NCBI RefSeq assembly: GCF_963662255.1 | Contig: NW_026912178.1 | Location: forward strand, 1,054,001-1,118,000 | Source: Cinclus cinclus | Lineage: Eukaryota > Chordata > Aves > Passeriformes > Cinclidae | DNA: 64,000 bases | Reading direction: 5' to 3' | Shown here: one piece after another, positions 22,717 through 37,000 of the stretch | How positions within the stretch are numbered: position 1 is the first letter of the stretch | Layout: every line of letters begins with the position of its first letter | Made by a program: the position numbers and the translations under genes | The notes under the pieces: model-generated | What the model saw: only the letters and a program-made list of their open reading frames with translations | The model's database searches: none | What the model was told of the DNA's origin: nothing

Positions 22717-25700
22717 ATTGTGACAACACAGAGGTTAAGAGAAGCAAGGAACCATTGTGACCCAATGCAGGCTAACAATCTAAAAATCCCTTTTGACACC
22801 AGGGGGTGCAAAAGGACCACGCATGAACTGTGACAGCATGGGGACCTATAGAAGCAAGGATCTATTATGACACCATGAAGGCCAAGAATCAAATGATTCA
22901 TTGTGACGTCAAGTGGCCTAAAAGGGCTTGGAATGCATTGTGACACCACAGAGGTTAAGAGAAGCAAGGAACCATTGTGACCCAAGGGAGGCTAACAATC
23001 TAATGATCCATTGTGACACCAGGGGTTGTAATAGGGCCAGGCATGAATTGTGAAAGCATGGGGACCAAGAAAAACATGGAAACATTATGACACCATAGAG
23101 GCCAAGACTCAAATGATTCATTGTAACACCAAGTGGACTAAAAGGGCATGGGATGCATTGTGACACCACAGAGGTTAAGAGAAGCAAGGAACCATTGTGA
23201 CCCAATGCAGGCTAACTATCTAAGATTCCCTTTTGACACCAGGGCACGCAAAAGGACCACAGATGAACTGTGACAGCATGGGGACCTATAGAAGCAAGGA
23301 TCTATTATGACACCATGAAGGCCAAGAATCAAATGATTCATTGTGACATCAAGTGGCCTAAAAGGGCTTGGAATGCATTGTGACACCACAGAGGTTAAGA
23401 GAAGCAAGGAACCATTGTGACCCAATGCAGGCTAACTATCTAAGATTCCCTTTTGACACCAGGGGGTGCAAAAGGACCACGGATGAACTGTGACAGCATG
23501 GGGACCTATAGAAGCAAGGATCTATTATGACACCATGAAGGCCAAGAATCAAATGATTCATTGTAACACCAATTGGCCTTAATGGGGCATGGGATGCATT
23601 GTGACACCACAGAGGTTAAGAGAAGCAAGGAACCATTGTGACCCAATGCAGGCTAACAATCTAAGAATCCCTTTTGACACCAGGGGGCGCAAAAGGACCA
23701 CGGATGAACTGTGACAGCATGGGGACCTATAGAAGCAAGGATCTATTATGACACCATGAAGGCCAAGAATCAAATGATTCATTGTGACATCAAGTGGCCT
23801 AAAAGGGCTTGGAATGCATTGTGACACCACAGAGGTTAAGAGAAGCAAGGAACCATTGTGACCCAAGGGAGGCTAACAATCTAATGATCCCTGTGTCACC
23901 AGGGGTTGTAATAGGGCCAGGGATGAATTGTGAAAGCATGGAGACAAGAAAAACATGGAAACATTTTGACACCATAGAGGCCAAGACTCAAATGATTCAT
24001 TGTAACACCAAGTGGCCTATAAGGGCATGGGATGCATTGTGACACCATAGGGGTTAAGAGAAGCAAGGAAACATTGTGACCCAATGCAGGCTAACAATCT
24101 AAGAATCCCTTTTGACACCAGGGGGCGCAAAAGGACCACGGATGAACTGTGACAGCATGGGGACCTATAGAAGCAAGGATCTATTATGACACCATGAAGG
24201 CCAAGAATCAAATGATTCATTGTAACACCAAGTGGCCTAAAAGGGCATGGGATGCATTGTGACAACACAGAGGTTAAGAGAAGCAAGGAACCATTGTGAC
24301 CCAAGGGAGGCTAACAATCTAAGAATCCATTGTGACACCAGGGGTTGTAATAGGGCCAGGGATGAATTGTGAAAGCATGGAGCCCAAGAAAAACATGGAA
24401 ACATTATGACACCATAGAGGCCAAGACTCAAATGATTCATTGTAACACCAAGTGGCCTAAAAGGGCATGGGATGCATTGTGACACCACAGGGGTTAAGAG
24501 AAGCAAGGAACCATTGTGACCCAAAGTAGGCTAACAATCTAAGAATCCCTTTTGACACCAGGGGGCTCAAAAGGACCACGGATGAACTGTGACAGCATGG
24601 GGACCTATAGAAGCAAGGATCTATTATGACACCATGAAGGCCAAGAATCAAATGATTCATTGTGACATCAAGTGGCCTAAAAGGGCTTGGAATGCATTGT
24701 GACACCACAGAGGTTAAGAGAAGCAGGGAACCATTGTGACCCAAGGGAGGCTAACAATCTAATGATCCCCTGGGACACCAGGGGTTGTAATAGGGCCAGG
24801 GATGAATTGTGAAAGCATGGGGCACAATAAATCATGGAAATATTATGACACCATAGAGGCCAAGACTAAAATGATTCATTGTAACACCAAGTGGCCTAAA
24901 AGGGCATGGGATGCGTTGTGACACCACAGAGGTTAAGAGAAGCAAGGAACCATTGTGACCCAATGCAGGCTAACAATCTAAGAATCCCTTTTGACACCAG
25001 GGGGCGCAAAAGGACCACAGATGAACTGTGACAGCATGGGGACCTATAGAAGCAAGGATCTATTATGACACCATGAAGGCCAAGAATCAAATGATTCATT
25101 GTGACATCAAGTGGCCTAAAAGGGCTTGGAATGCATTGTGACACCACAGAGGTTAAGAGAAGCAAGGAACCATTGTGACCCAATGCAGGCTAACTATCTA
25201 AGATACCCTTTTGACACCAGGGGGTGCAAAAGGACCACGGATGAACTGTGACAGCATGGGGACCTATAGAAGCAAGGATCTATTATGACACCATGAAGGC
25301 CAAGAATCAAATGATTCATTGTAACACCAATTGGCCTTAATGGGGCATGGGATGCATTGTGACACCACAGAGGTTAAGAGAAGCAAGGAACCATTGTGAC
25401 CCAATGCAGGCTAACAATCTAAGAATCCCTTTTGACACCAGGGGGCGCAAAAGGACCACGGATGAACTGTGACAGCATGGGGACCTATAGAAGCAAGGAT
25501 CTATTATGACACCATGAAGGCCAAGAATCAAATGATTCATTGTGACATCAAGTGGCCTAAAAGGGCTTGGAATGCATTGTGACACCACAGAGGTTAAGAG
25601 AAGCAAGGAACCATTGTGACCCAAGGGAGGCTAACAATCTAATGATCCCTGTGTCACCAGGGGTTGTAATAGGGCCAGGGATGAATTGTGAAAGCATGGA

Positions 25701-26893
25701 GCCCAAGAAAAACATGGAAACATTTTGACACCATAGAGGCCAAGACTCAAATGATTCATTGTAACACCAAGTGGCCTATAAGGGCATGGGATGCATTGTG
25801 ACACCATAGGGGTTAAGAGAAGCAAGGAACCATTGTGACCCAATGCAGGCTAACAATCTAAGAATCCCTTTTGACACCAGGGGGCTCAAAAGGACCACGG
25901 ATGAACTGTGACAGCATGGGGACCTATAGAAGCAAGGATCTATTATGACACCATGAAGGCCAAGAATCAAATGATTCATTGTAACACCAAGTGGCCTAAA
26001 AGGGCATGGGATGCATTGTGACAACACAGAGGTTAAGAGAAGCAAGGAACCATTGTGACCCAAGGGAGGCTAACAATCTAAGAATCCATTGTGACACCAG
26101 GGGTTGTAATAGGGCCAGGGATGAATTGTGAAAGCATGGAGCCCAAGAAAAACATGGAAACATTATGACACCATAGAGGCCAAGACTCAAATGATTCATT
26201 GTAACACCAAGTGGCCTAAAAGGGCATGGGATGCATTGTGACACCACAGGGGTTAAGAGAAGCAAGGAACCATTGTGACCCAATGTAGGCTAACAATCTA
26301 AGAATCCCTTTTGACACCAGGGGGCTCAAAAGGACCACGGATGAACTGTGACAGCATGGGGACCTATAGAAGCAAGGATCTATTATGACACCATGAAGGC
26401 CAAGAATCAAATGATTCATTGTGACATCAAGTGGCCTAAAAGGGCTTGGAATGCATTGTGACACCACAGAGGTTAAGAGAAGCAGGGAACCATTGTGACC
26501 CAAGGGAGGCTAACAATCTAATGATCCCCTGGGACACCAGGGGTTGTAATAGGGCCAGGGATGAATTGTGAAAGCATGGGGCACAATAAATCATGGAAAT
26601 ATTATGACACCATAGAGGCCAAGACTAAAATGATTCATTGTAACACCAAGTGGCCTAAAAGGGCATGGGATGCATTGTGACACCACAGGGGTTAAGAGAA
26701 GCAAGGAACCATTGTGACCCAATGTAGGCTAACAATCTAAGAATCCCTTTTGACACCAGGGGGCTGAAAAGGACCACGGATGAACTGTGACAGCATGGGG
26801 ACCTATAGAAGCAAGGATCTATTATGACACCATGAAGGCCAAGAATCAAATGATTCATTGTAACACCAAGTGGCCTAAAAGGGCATGGGATGC
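22717..26893. repeat. Higher-order unit: 19 monomers, 4177 bp
   Basis: The first 17 monomers (22717-26454) copy 18979-22716 at an offset of 3738, including the patchwork m11 (24915). A copy of m10 (26455) and m17 (26674) are added before the next m1 at 26894. One difference from the previous unit is the m15 copy at 25795, which has gggggctc where the earlier copy (22057) has gggggcgc. Confidence 0.86.
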
Positions 26894-29091
26894 ATTGTGA
26901 CAACACAGAGGTTAAGAGAAGCAAGGAACCATTGTGACCCAATGCAGGCTAACAATCTAAAAATCCCTTTTGACACCAGGGGGTGCAAAAGGACCACGCA
27001 TGAACTGTGACAGCATGGGGACCTATAGAAGCAAGGATCTATTATGACACCATGAAGGCCAAGAATCAAATGATTCATTGTGACGTCAAGTGGCCTAAAA
27101 GGGCTTGGAATGCATTGTGACACCACAGAGGTTAAGAGAAGCAAGGAACCATTGTGACCCAAGGGAGGCTAACAATCTAATGATCCATTGTGACACCAGG
27201 GGATGTAATAGGGCCAGGCATGAATTGTGAAAGCATGGGGACCAAGAAAAACATGGAAACATTATGACACCATAGAGGCCAAGACTCAAATGATTCATTG
27301 TAACACCAAGTGGACTAAAAGGGCATGGGATGCATTGTGACACCACAGAGGTTAAGAGAAGCAAGGAACCATTGTGACCCAATGCAGGCTAACTATCTAA
27401 GATTCCCTTTTGACACCAGGGGGTGCAAAAGGACCACGGATGAACTGTGACAGCATGGGGACCTATAGAAGCAAGGATCTATTATGACACCATGAAGGCC
27501 AAGAATCAAATGATTCATTGTGACATCAAGTGGCCTAAAAGGGCTTGGAATGCATTGTGACACCACAGAGGTTAAGAGAAGCAAGGAACCATTGTGACCC
27601 AATGCAGGCTAACTATCTAAGATTCCCTTTTGACACCAGGGGGTGCAAAAGGACCACGGATGAACTGTGACAGCATGGGGACCTATAGAAGCAAGGATCT
27701 ATTATGACACCATGAAGGCCAAGAATCAAATGATTCATTGTAACACCAATTGGCCTTAATGGGGCATGGGATGCATTGTGACACCACAGAGGTTAAGAGA
27801 AGCAAGGAACCATTGTGACCCAATGCAGGCTAACAATCTAAGAATCCCTTTTGACACCAGGGGGCGCAAAAGGACCACGGATGAACTGTGACAGCATGGG
27901 GACCTATAGAAGCAAGGATCTATTATGACACCATGAAGGCCAAGAATCAAATGATTCATTGTGACATCAAGTGGCCTAAAAGGGCTTGGAATGCATTGTG
28001 ACACCACAGAGGTTAAGAGAAGCAAGGAACCATTGTGACCCAAGGGAGGCTAACAATCTAATGATCCCTGTGTCACCAGGGGTTGTAATAGGGCCAGGGA
28101 TGAATTGTGAAAGCATGGAGACAAGAAAAACATGGAAACATTTTGACACCATAGAGGCCAAGACTCAAATGATTCATTGTAACACCAAGTGGCCTATAAG
28201 GGCATGGGATGCATTGTGACACCATAGGGGTTAAGAGAAGCAAGGAAACATTGTGACCCAATGCAGGCTAACAATCTAAGAATCCCTTTTGACACCAGGG
28301 GGCGCAAAAGGACCACGGATGAACTGTGACAGCATGGGGACCTATAGAAGCAAGGATCTATTATGACACCATGAAGGCCAAGAATCAAATGATTCATTGT
28401 AACACCAAGTGGCCTAAAAGGGCATGGGATGCATTGTGACAACACAGAGGTTAAGAGAAGCAAGGAACCATTGTGACCCAAGGGAGGCTAACAATCTAAG
28501 AATCCATTGTGACACCAGGGGTTGTAATAGGGCCAGGGATGAATTGTGAAAGCATGGAGCCCAAGAAAAACATGGAAACATTATGACACCATAGAGGCCA
28601 AGACTCAAATGATTCATTGTAACACCAAGTGGCCTAAAAGGGCATGGGATGCATTGTGACACCACAGGGGTTAAGAGAAGCAAGGAACCATTGTGACCCA
28701 ATGTAGGCTAACAATCTAAGAATCCCTTTTGACACCAGGGGGCTCAAAAGGACCACGGATGAACTGTGACAGCATGGGGACCTATAGAAGCAAGGATCTA
28801 TTATGACACCATGAAGGCCAAGAATCAAATGATTCATTGTGACATCAAGTGGCCTAAAAGGGCTTGGAATGCATTGTGACACCACAGAGGTTAAGAGAAG
28901 CAGGGAACCATTGTGACCCAAGGGAGGCTAACAATCTAATGATCCCCTGGGACACCAGGGGTTGTAATAGGGCCAGGGATGAATTGTGAAAGCATGGGGC
29001 ACAATAAATCATGGAAATATTATGACACCATAGAGGCCAAGACTAAAATGATTCATTGTAACACCAAGTGGCCTAAAAGGGCATGGGATGC
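26894..29091. repeat. Higher-order unit, first 10 monomers (m1-m10), 2198 bp
   Basis: Starts: 26894, 27114, 27334, 27554, 27775, 27995, 28213, 28433, 28653 and 28873. The m3 position (27334) carries the m4-type core gggggtgc and ccacggatg instead of gggcacgc and ccacagatg, with no change in monomer number, which looks like gene conversion from its neighbour. After m10 the array switches to the F/G/H/I monomers. The same m1-m10 order and length occur at 49756-51953. Confidence 0.84.
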
Positions 29092-31068
29092 GTTGTGACA
29101 CCACAGAGGTTAAGAGAAGCAAGGAACCATTGTGACCCAAGGGAGGCTAACAATCTAATGATCCATTGTGACACCAGGGGTTGTAATAGGGCCAGGGATG
29201 AATTGTGAAAGCATGGAGCCCAAAAAAACATGGAAACATTTTGACACCATAGAGGCCAAGACTCAAATGATTCATTGTAACACCAAGTGGCCTAAAAGGG
29301 CATGGGATGCATTGTGACACCACAGGGGTTAAGAGAAGCAAGGAACCATTGTGACCCAAGGGAGGCTAAAAATCTAATGATCCATTGTGACACCAGGGGT
29401 TGTAATAGGGCCAGGGATGAATTGTGAAAGCATGGGGCCCAAGAAAAACATGGAAACAATTTGACACCATAGAGGCCAAGACTCAAATGATTCATTGTAA
29501 CACGAAGTGGCCTAAAAGGGCATGGGATGCATTGTGACACCACAGAGGTTAGGAGAAGCAAGGAACCATTGTGACCCAATGCATGCTAACTATCTAGGAT
29601 TCCCTTTTGACACCAGGGGGTGCAAAAGGACCACGGATGAACTGTGACAGCATGGGGACCTATAGAAGCAAGGATCTATTATGACACCATGAAGGCCAAG
29701 AATCAAATGATTCATTGTAACACCAAGTGGCCTAAAAGGGCATGGGATGCATTGTGACAACACAGAGGTTAAGAGAAGCAAGGAACCATTGTGACCCAAT
29801 GCAGGCTAACAATCTAAAAATCCCTTTTGACACCAGGGGGCGCAAAAGGACCACGGATGAACTGTGACAGCATGGGGACCTATAGAAGCAAGGATCTATT
29901 ATGACACCATGAAGGCCAAGACTCAAATGATTCATTGTGACATCAAGTGGCCTAAAAGGGCTTGGAATGCATTGTGACACCACAGAGGTTAAGAGAAGCA
30001 AGGAACCATTGTGACCCAAGGGAGGCTAACAATCTAATGATCCCCTGTGTCACCAGGGGTTGTAATAGGGCCAGGGATGAATTGTGAAAGCATGGGGCAC
30101 AATTAATCATGGAAATATTATGACAACATAGAGGCCAAGACTCAAATGATTCATTGTAACACCAAGTGGCCTAAAAGGGCATGGGATGCATTGTGACACC
30201 ACAGGGGTTAAGAGAAGCAAGGAACCATTGTGACCCAAGGGAGGCTAAAAATCTAATGATCCATTGTGACACCAGGGGTTGTAATAGGGCCAGGGATGAA
30301 TTGTGAAAGCATGGGGCCCAAGAAAAACATGGAAACAATTTGACACCATAGAGGCCAAGACTCAAATGATTCATTGTAACACGAAGTGGCCTAAAAGGGC
30401 ATGGGATGCATTGTGACACCACAGAGGTTAGGAGAAGCAAGGAACCATTGTGACCCAATGCATGCTAACTATCTAGGATTCCCTTTTGACACCAGGGGGT
30501 GCAAAAGGACCACGGATGAACTGTGACAGCATGGGGACCTATAGAAGCAAGGATCTATTATGACACCATGAAGGCCAAGAATCAAATGATTCATTGTAAC
30601 ACCAAGTGGCCTAAAAGGGCATGGGATGCATTGTGACAACACAGAGGTTAAGAGAAGCAAGGAACCATTGTGACCCAATGCAGGCTAACAATCTAAAAAT
30701 CCCTTTTGACACCAGGGGGCGCAAAAGGACCACGGATGAACTGTGACAGCATGGGGACCTATAGAAGCAAGGATCTATTATGACACCATGAAGGCCAAGA
30801 CTCAAATGATTCATTGTGACATCAAGTGGCCTAAAAGGGCTTGGAATGCATTGTGACACCACAGAGGTTAAGAGAAGCAAGGAACCATTGTGACCCAAGG
30901 GAGGCTAACAATCTAATGATCCCCTGTGTCACCAGGGGTTGTAATAGGGCCAGGGATGAATTGTGAAAGCATGGGGCACAATTAATCATGGAAATATTAT
31001 GACAACATAGAGGCCAAGACTCAAATGATTCATTGTAACACCAAGTGGCCTTAAAGGGCATGGGATGC
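29092..31068. repeat. F monomer and 4-monomer tandem duplication (879 bp twice)
   Basis: An F monomer (29092) is followed by G, H, I and N (29311, 29531, 29751, 29971), and the same four again at 30190, 30410, 30630 and 30850. The offset is 879 bp throughout and I noticed no difference between the two G-H-I sets. N is an A monomer with cctgtgtcacc and gggcacaattaatc. The first N (29971-30189) ends in the common form cctaaaaggg leading into G, the second in ccttaaaggg leading into the next block, so the duplication joint is in sub-repeats 5-6 of the first N. The I monomers here lack the TGACGTCA seen in the 10-monomer blocks. Confidence 0.84.
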
Positions 31069-34000
31069 ATTGTGACACCACAGAGGTTAAGAGAAGCTGG
31101 GAACCATTGTGACCCAAGGGAGGCTAACAATCTAAGAATCCCTTTTGACACCAGGGGGCGCAAAAGGACCACGGATGAACTGTGAAAGCATGGGGACCTA
31201 TAGAAGCAAGGATCTATTATGACACCATGAAGGCCAAGACTCAAATGATTCATTGTAACACCAAGTGGCCTTAAACGGCATGGGATGCATTGTGACACCA
31301 CAGAGGTTAAGAGAAGCAAGGAACCATTGTGACCCAAGGGATGCTAACAATCTAATGATCCATTGTGACACCAGGGGTTGTAATAGGGCTAGGGATGAAT
31401 TGTGAAAGCATGGAGCCCAAGAAAAACATGGAAACATTTTGACACCATAGAGGCCAAGAATCAAATGATTCATTGTGACGTCAAGTGGCCTAAAAGGTCT
31501 TGGAATGCATTGTGACACCACGGAGGTTAAGAGAAGCAAGGAACCATTGTGACCCAATGCACGCTAACAATCTAAGAATCCCTTTTGACACCAGGGGGCG
31601 CAAAAGGACCACGGATGAACTGTGACAGCATGGGGACCTATAGAAGCAAGGATCTATTATGACACCATGAAGGCCAAGAATCAAATGATTCATTGTGACA
31701 TCAAGTGGCCTAAAAGGGCTTGGAATGCATTGTGACATCACAGAGGTTAAGAGAAGCAAGGAACCATTGTTACTCAATGGAGGCTAACAATCTAATGATC
31801 CATTGTGACACCAGGGGCTGTAATAGGGCCAGGGATGAATTGTGAAAGCATGGAGCCCAAGAAAAACATGGAAACATTTTAACACCATAGAGGCCAAGAC
31901 TCAAATGATTCATTGTAACACCAAGTGGCCTAAAAGGGCATGGGATGCATTGTGACACCACAGGGGTTAAGAGAAGCAAGGAAGCATTGTGACCCAATGC
32001 AGGCTAACAATCTAAGAATCCCTTTTGACACCAGGGGGCGCAAAAGGACCACGGATGAACTGTGACAGCATGGGGACCTATAGAAGCAAGGATTTATTAT
32101 GACACCATGAAGGCCAAGAATCAAATGATTCATTGTGACATCAAGTGGCCTAAAAGGGCTTGGAATGCATTGTGACACCACAGAGGTTAAGAGAAGCAAG
32201 GAACCATTGTGACCCAAGGGAGGCTAACAATCTAATGATCCATTGTGACACCAGGGGTTGTAATAGGGCCAGGGATGAATTGTGAAAGCATGGAGCCCAA
32301 GAAAAACATGGAAACATTTTGACACCATAGAGGCCAAGACTCAAATGATTCATTGTAACACCAAGTGGCCTAAAAGGGCATGGGATGCATTGTGACACCA
32401 CAGGGGTTAAGAGAAGCAAGGAACCATTGTGACCCAATGCAGGCTAACAATCTAAGGATCCCTTTTGACACCAGGGGGCGCAAAGGGACCACGGATGAAC
32501 TGTGACGGCATGGGGACCTATAGAAGCAAGGATCTATTATGACACCATGAAGGCCAAGAATCAAATGATTCATTGTGACATCAAGTGGCCTAAAAGGGCT
32601 TGGAATGCATTGTGACACCACAGAGGTTAAGAGAAGCCGGGAACCATTGTGACCCAAGGGAGGCTAACAATCTAACGATCCCCAGTGACACCAGGGGTTG
32701 TAATAGGGCCAGGGATGAATTGTGAAAGCATGGGGCACAATAAATCATGGAAATATTATGACACCATAGAGGCCAAGACTAAAATGATTCATTGTAACAC
32801 CAAGTGGCCTAAAAGGGCATGGGATGCATTGTGACACCACAGGGGTTAAGAGAAGCAGGGAACCATTGTGACCCAATGGAGGCTAACAATCTAACAATCC
32901 CTTTTGACACCAGGGGGCTCAAAAGGACCACGGATGAACTGTGACAGCATGGGGACCTATAGAAGCAAGGATCTATTATGACACCATGAAGGCCAAGGAT
33001 CAAATGATTCATTGTGACATCAAGTGGCCTAAAAGGGCTTGGAATGCATTGTGACACCACAGAGGTTAAGAGAAGCAAGGAACCATTGTGACCCAAGGGA
33101 GGCAAACAATCTAATGATCCATTGTGACACCAGGGGTTGTAATAGGGCCAGGGATGAATTGTGAAAGCATGGAGCCCAAGAAAAACATGGAAACATTATG
33201 ACACCATAGAGGCCAAGACTCAAATGATCCATTGTAACACCAAGTGGCCTAAAAGGGCATGGGATGCATTGTGACACCACAGGGGTTAAGAGAAGCAAGG
33301 AACCATTGTGACCCAATGCAGGCTAACAATCTAAGAATCCCTATTGACACCAGGGGGCTCAAAAGGACCACGGATGAACTGTGACAGCATGGGGACCTAT
33401 AGAAGCAAGGATCTATTATGACACCATGAAGGCCAAGAATCAAATGATTCATTGTGACATCAAGTGGCCTAAAAGGGCTTGGAATGCATTGTGACACCAC
33501 AGAGGTTAAGAGAAACAAGGAACCATTGTGACCCAAGGGAAGCTAACAATCTAATGATCCCCTGGGACACCAGGGGTTGTAATAGGGCCAGGGATGAATT
33601 GTGAAAGCATGGGGCACAATTAATCATGGAAATATTTTGACAACATAGAGGCCAAGACTCAAATGATTCATTGTAACACCAAGTGGCCTTAAAGGGCATG
33701 GGATGCATTGTGACACCACAGAGGTTAAGAGAAGCAAGGAACCATTGTGACCCAAGGGAGGCTAACAATCTAAGAATCCCTTTTGACACCAGGGGGCGCA
33801 AAAGGACCACGGAAGAACTGTGAAAGCATGGGGACCTATAGAAGCAAGGATCTATTATGACACCATGAAGGCCATGAATCAAATGATTCATTGTGACATC
33901 AAGTGGCCTAAAAGGGCATGGGTTGCATTGTGACACCAGAGAGGTTAAGAGAAGCAAGGAACCATTGTGACCCAATGCAGGTTAGCTATCCAAGATTCCC

Positions 34001-37000
34001 TTTTGACACCAGGGGGCGCAAAAGGACCACGGATGAACTGTGACAGCATGGGGACCTATAGAAGCAAGGATCTATTATGACACCATGAAGGCAAAGAATC
34101 AAATGATTCATTGTGACATCAAGTGGCCTAAAAGGGCTTGGAATGCATTGTGACACCACAGAGGTTAAGAGAAGAAGGGAAACATTGTGACCCAAGGGAG
34201 GCTAACAATCTAATGATCCCCTGTGACACCAGGGGTTGTAATAGGGCCAGGGATGAATTGTGAAAGCATGGGGCACAATTAATCATGGAAATATTATGAC
34301 AACATAGAGGCCAAGACTCAAATGATTCATTGTAACACCAAGTGGCCTTAAAGGGCATGGGATGCATTGTGACACCACAGAGGTTAAGAGAAGCAAGGAA
34401 CCATTGTGACCCAAGGGATGCTAACAACTTAATGATCCATTGTGACACCAGGGGTTGTAATAGGGCTAGGGATGAATTGTGAAAGCATGGAGCCCAAGAA
34501 AAACATGGAAACATTATGACACCATAGAGGCCAAGACTCAAATGATTCATTGTAACACCAAGTGGCCTAAAAGGGCATGGGATGCATTGTGACACCACAG
34601 AGGTTAAGAGAAGCAAGGAACCATTGTGACCCAATGCAGGCTAACAATCTAAGAATCCCTTTTGACACCAGGGGGCGCAAAAGGACCACGGATGAACTGT
34701 GACAGCATGGGGACCTATAGAAGCAAGGATCTATTATGACACCATGAAGGCCAAGAATCAAATGATTCATTGTGACATCAAGTGGCCTAAAAGGGCTTGG
34801 AATGCATTGTGACACCACAGAGGTTAAGAGAAGCAAGGAACCATTGTGACCCAAGGGAGGCAAACAATCTAATGATCCATTGTGACACCAGGGGTTGTAA
34901 TAGGGCCAGGGATGAATTGTGAAAGCATGGAGCCCAAGAAAAACATGGAAACATTATGACACCATAGAGGCCAAGACTCAAATGATTCATTGTAACACCA
35001 AGTGGCCTAAAAGGGCATGGGACGCATTGTGACACCACAGGGGTTAAGAGAAGCAAGGAACCATTGTGACCCAATGCAGGCTAACAATCTAAGAATCCCT
35101 TTTGACACCAGGGGCCTCAAAAGGACCACGGATGAACTGTGACAGCATGGGGACCTATAGAAGCAAGGATCTATTATGACACCATGAAGGCCAAGAATCA
35201 AATGATTCATTGTGACATCAAGTGGCCTAAAAGGGCTTGGAATGCATTGTGACACCACAGAGGTTAAGAGAAACAAGGAACCATTGTGACCCAAGGGAGG
35301 CTAACAATCTAATGATCCATTGTGACACCAGAGGTTGTAATAGGGCCAGGGATGAATTGTGAAAGCATGGAGCCCAAGAAAAACATGGAAACATTATGAC
35401 ACCATAGAGGCCAAGACTCAAATGATTCATTGTAACACCAAGTGGCCTAAAAGGGCATGGGATGCATTGTGACACCACAGGGGTTAAGAGAAGCAAGGAA
35501 CCATTGTGACCCAATGCAGGCTAACAATCTAAGAATCCCTTTTGACACCAGGGCGCTCAAAAGGACCACGGATGAACTGTGACAGCATGGGGACCTATAG
35601 AAGCAAGGATCTATTATGACACCATGAAGGCCAAGAATCAAATGATTCATTGTGACATCAAGTGGCCTAAAAGGGCTTGGAATGCATTGTGACACCACAG
35701 AGGTTAAGAGAAGCAGGGAACCATTGTGACCCAAGGGAGGCTAACAATCTAATGATCCATTGTGACACCAGGGGTTGTAATAGGGCCAGGGATGAATTGT
35801 GAAAGCATGGGGACCAAGAAAAACATGGAAACATTATGACACCATAGAGGCCAAGACTCAAATGATTCATTGTAACACCAAGTGGCCTAAAAGGGCATGG
35901 GATGCATTGTGACACCACAGAGGTTAAGAGAAGCAAGGAACCATTGTGACCCAATGCAGTCTAACTTTCTAAGATTCCCTTTTGACACCAGGGCACGCAA
36001 AAGGACCACAGATGAACTGTGACAGCATGGGGACCTATAGAAGCAAGGATCTATTATGACACCATGAAGGCCAAGAATCAAATGATTCATTGTGACGTCA
36101 AGTGGCCTAAAAGGGCTTGGAATGCATTGTGACACCACAGAGGTTAAGAGAAGCAAGGAACCATTGTGACCCAAGGGAGGCTAACAATCTAATGATCCCC
36201 AGTGACACCAGGGGTTGTAATAGGGCCAGGGATGAATTGTGAAAGCTTGGGGACCAAGAAAAACATGGAAACATTTTGACACCATAGAGGCCAAGACTCA
36301 AATGATTCATTGTAACACCAAGTGGCCTAAAAGGGCATGGGATGCATTGTGACACCACAGGGGTTAAGAGAAGCAAGGAACCATTGTGACCCAAGGGAGG
36401 CTAACAATCTAATGATCCATTGTGACACCAGGGGTTGTAATAGGGCCAGGGATGAATTGTGAAAGCATGGGGCCCAAGAAAAACATGGAAACATTTTGAC
36501 ACCATAGAGGCCAAGACTCAAATGATTCATTGTAACACGAAGTGGCCTAAAAGGGCATGGGATGCATTGTGCCACCACAGAGGTTAAGAGAAGCAAGGAA
36601 CCATTGTGACCCAATGCAGGCTAACTATCTAAGATTCCCTTTTGACACCAGGGGGTGCAAAAGGACCACGGATGAACTGTGACAGCATGGGGACCTATAG
36701 AAGCAAGGATCTATTATGACACCATGAAGGCCAAGAATCAAATGATTCATTGTGACACCAAGTGGCCTTAAAGGGGCATGGGATGCATTGTGTCACCACA
36801 GAGGTTAAGAGAAGCAAGGAACCATTGTGACCCAATGCAGGCTAACAATCTAAGAATCCCTTTTGACACCAGGGGGCGCAAAAGGACCACGGATGAACTG
36901 TGACAGCATGGGGACCTATAGAAGCAAGGATCTATTATGACACCATGTAGGCCAAGACTCAAATGATTCATTGTGACATCAAGTGGCCTAAAAGGGCTTG

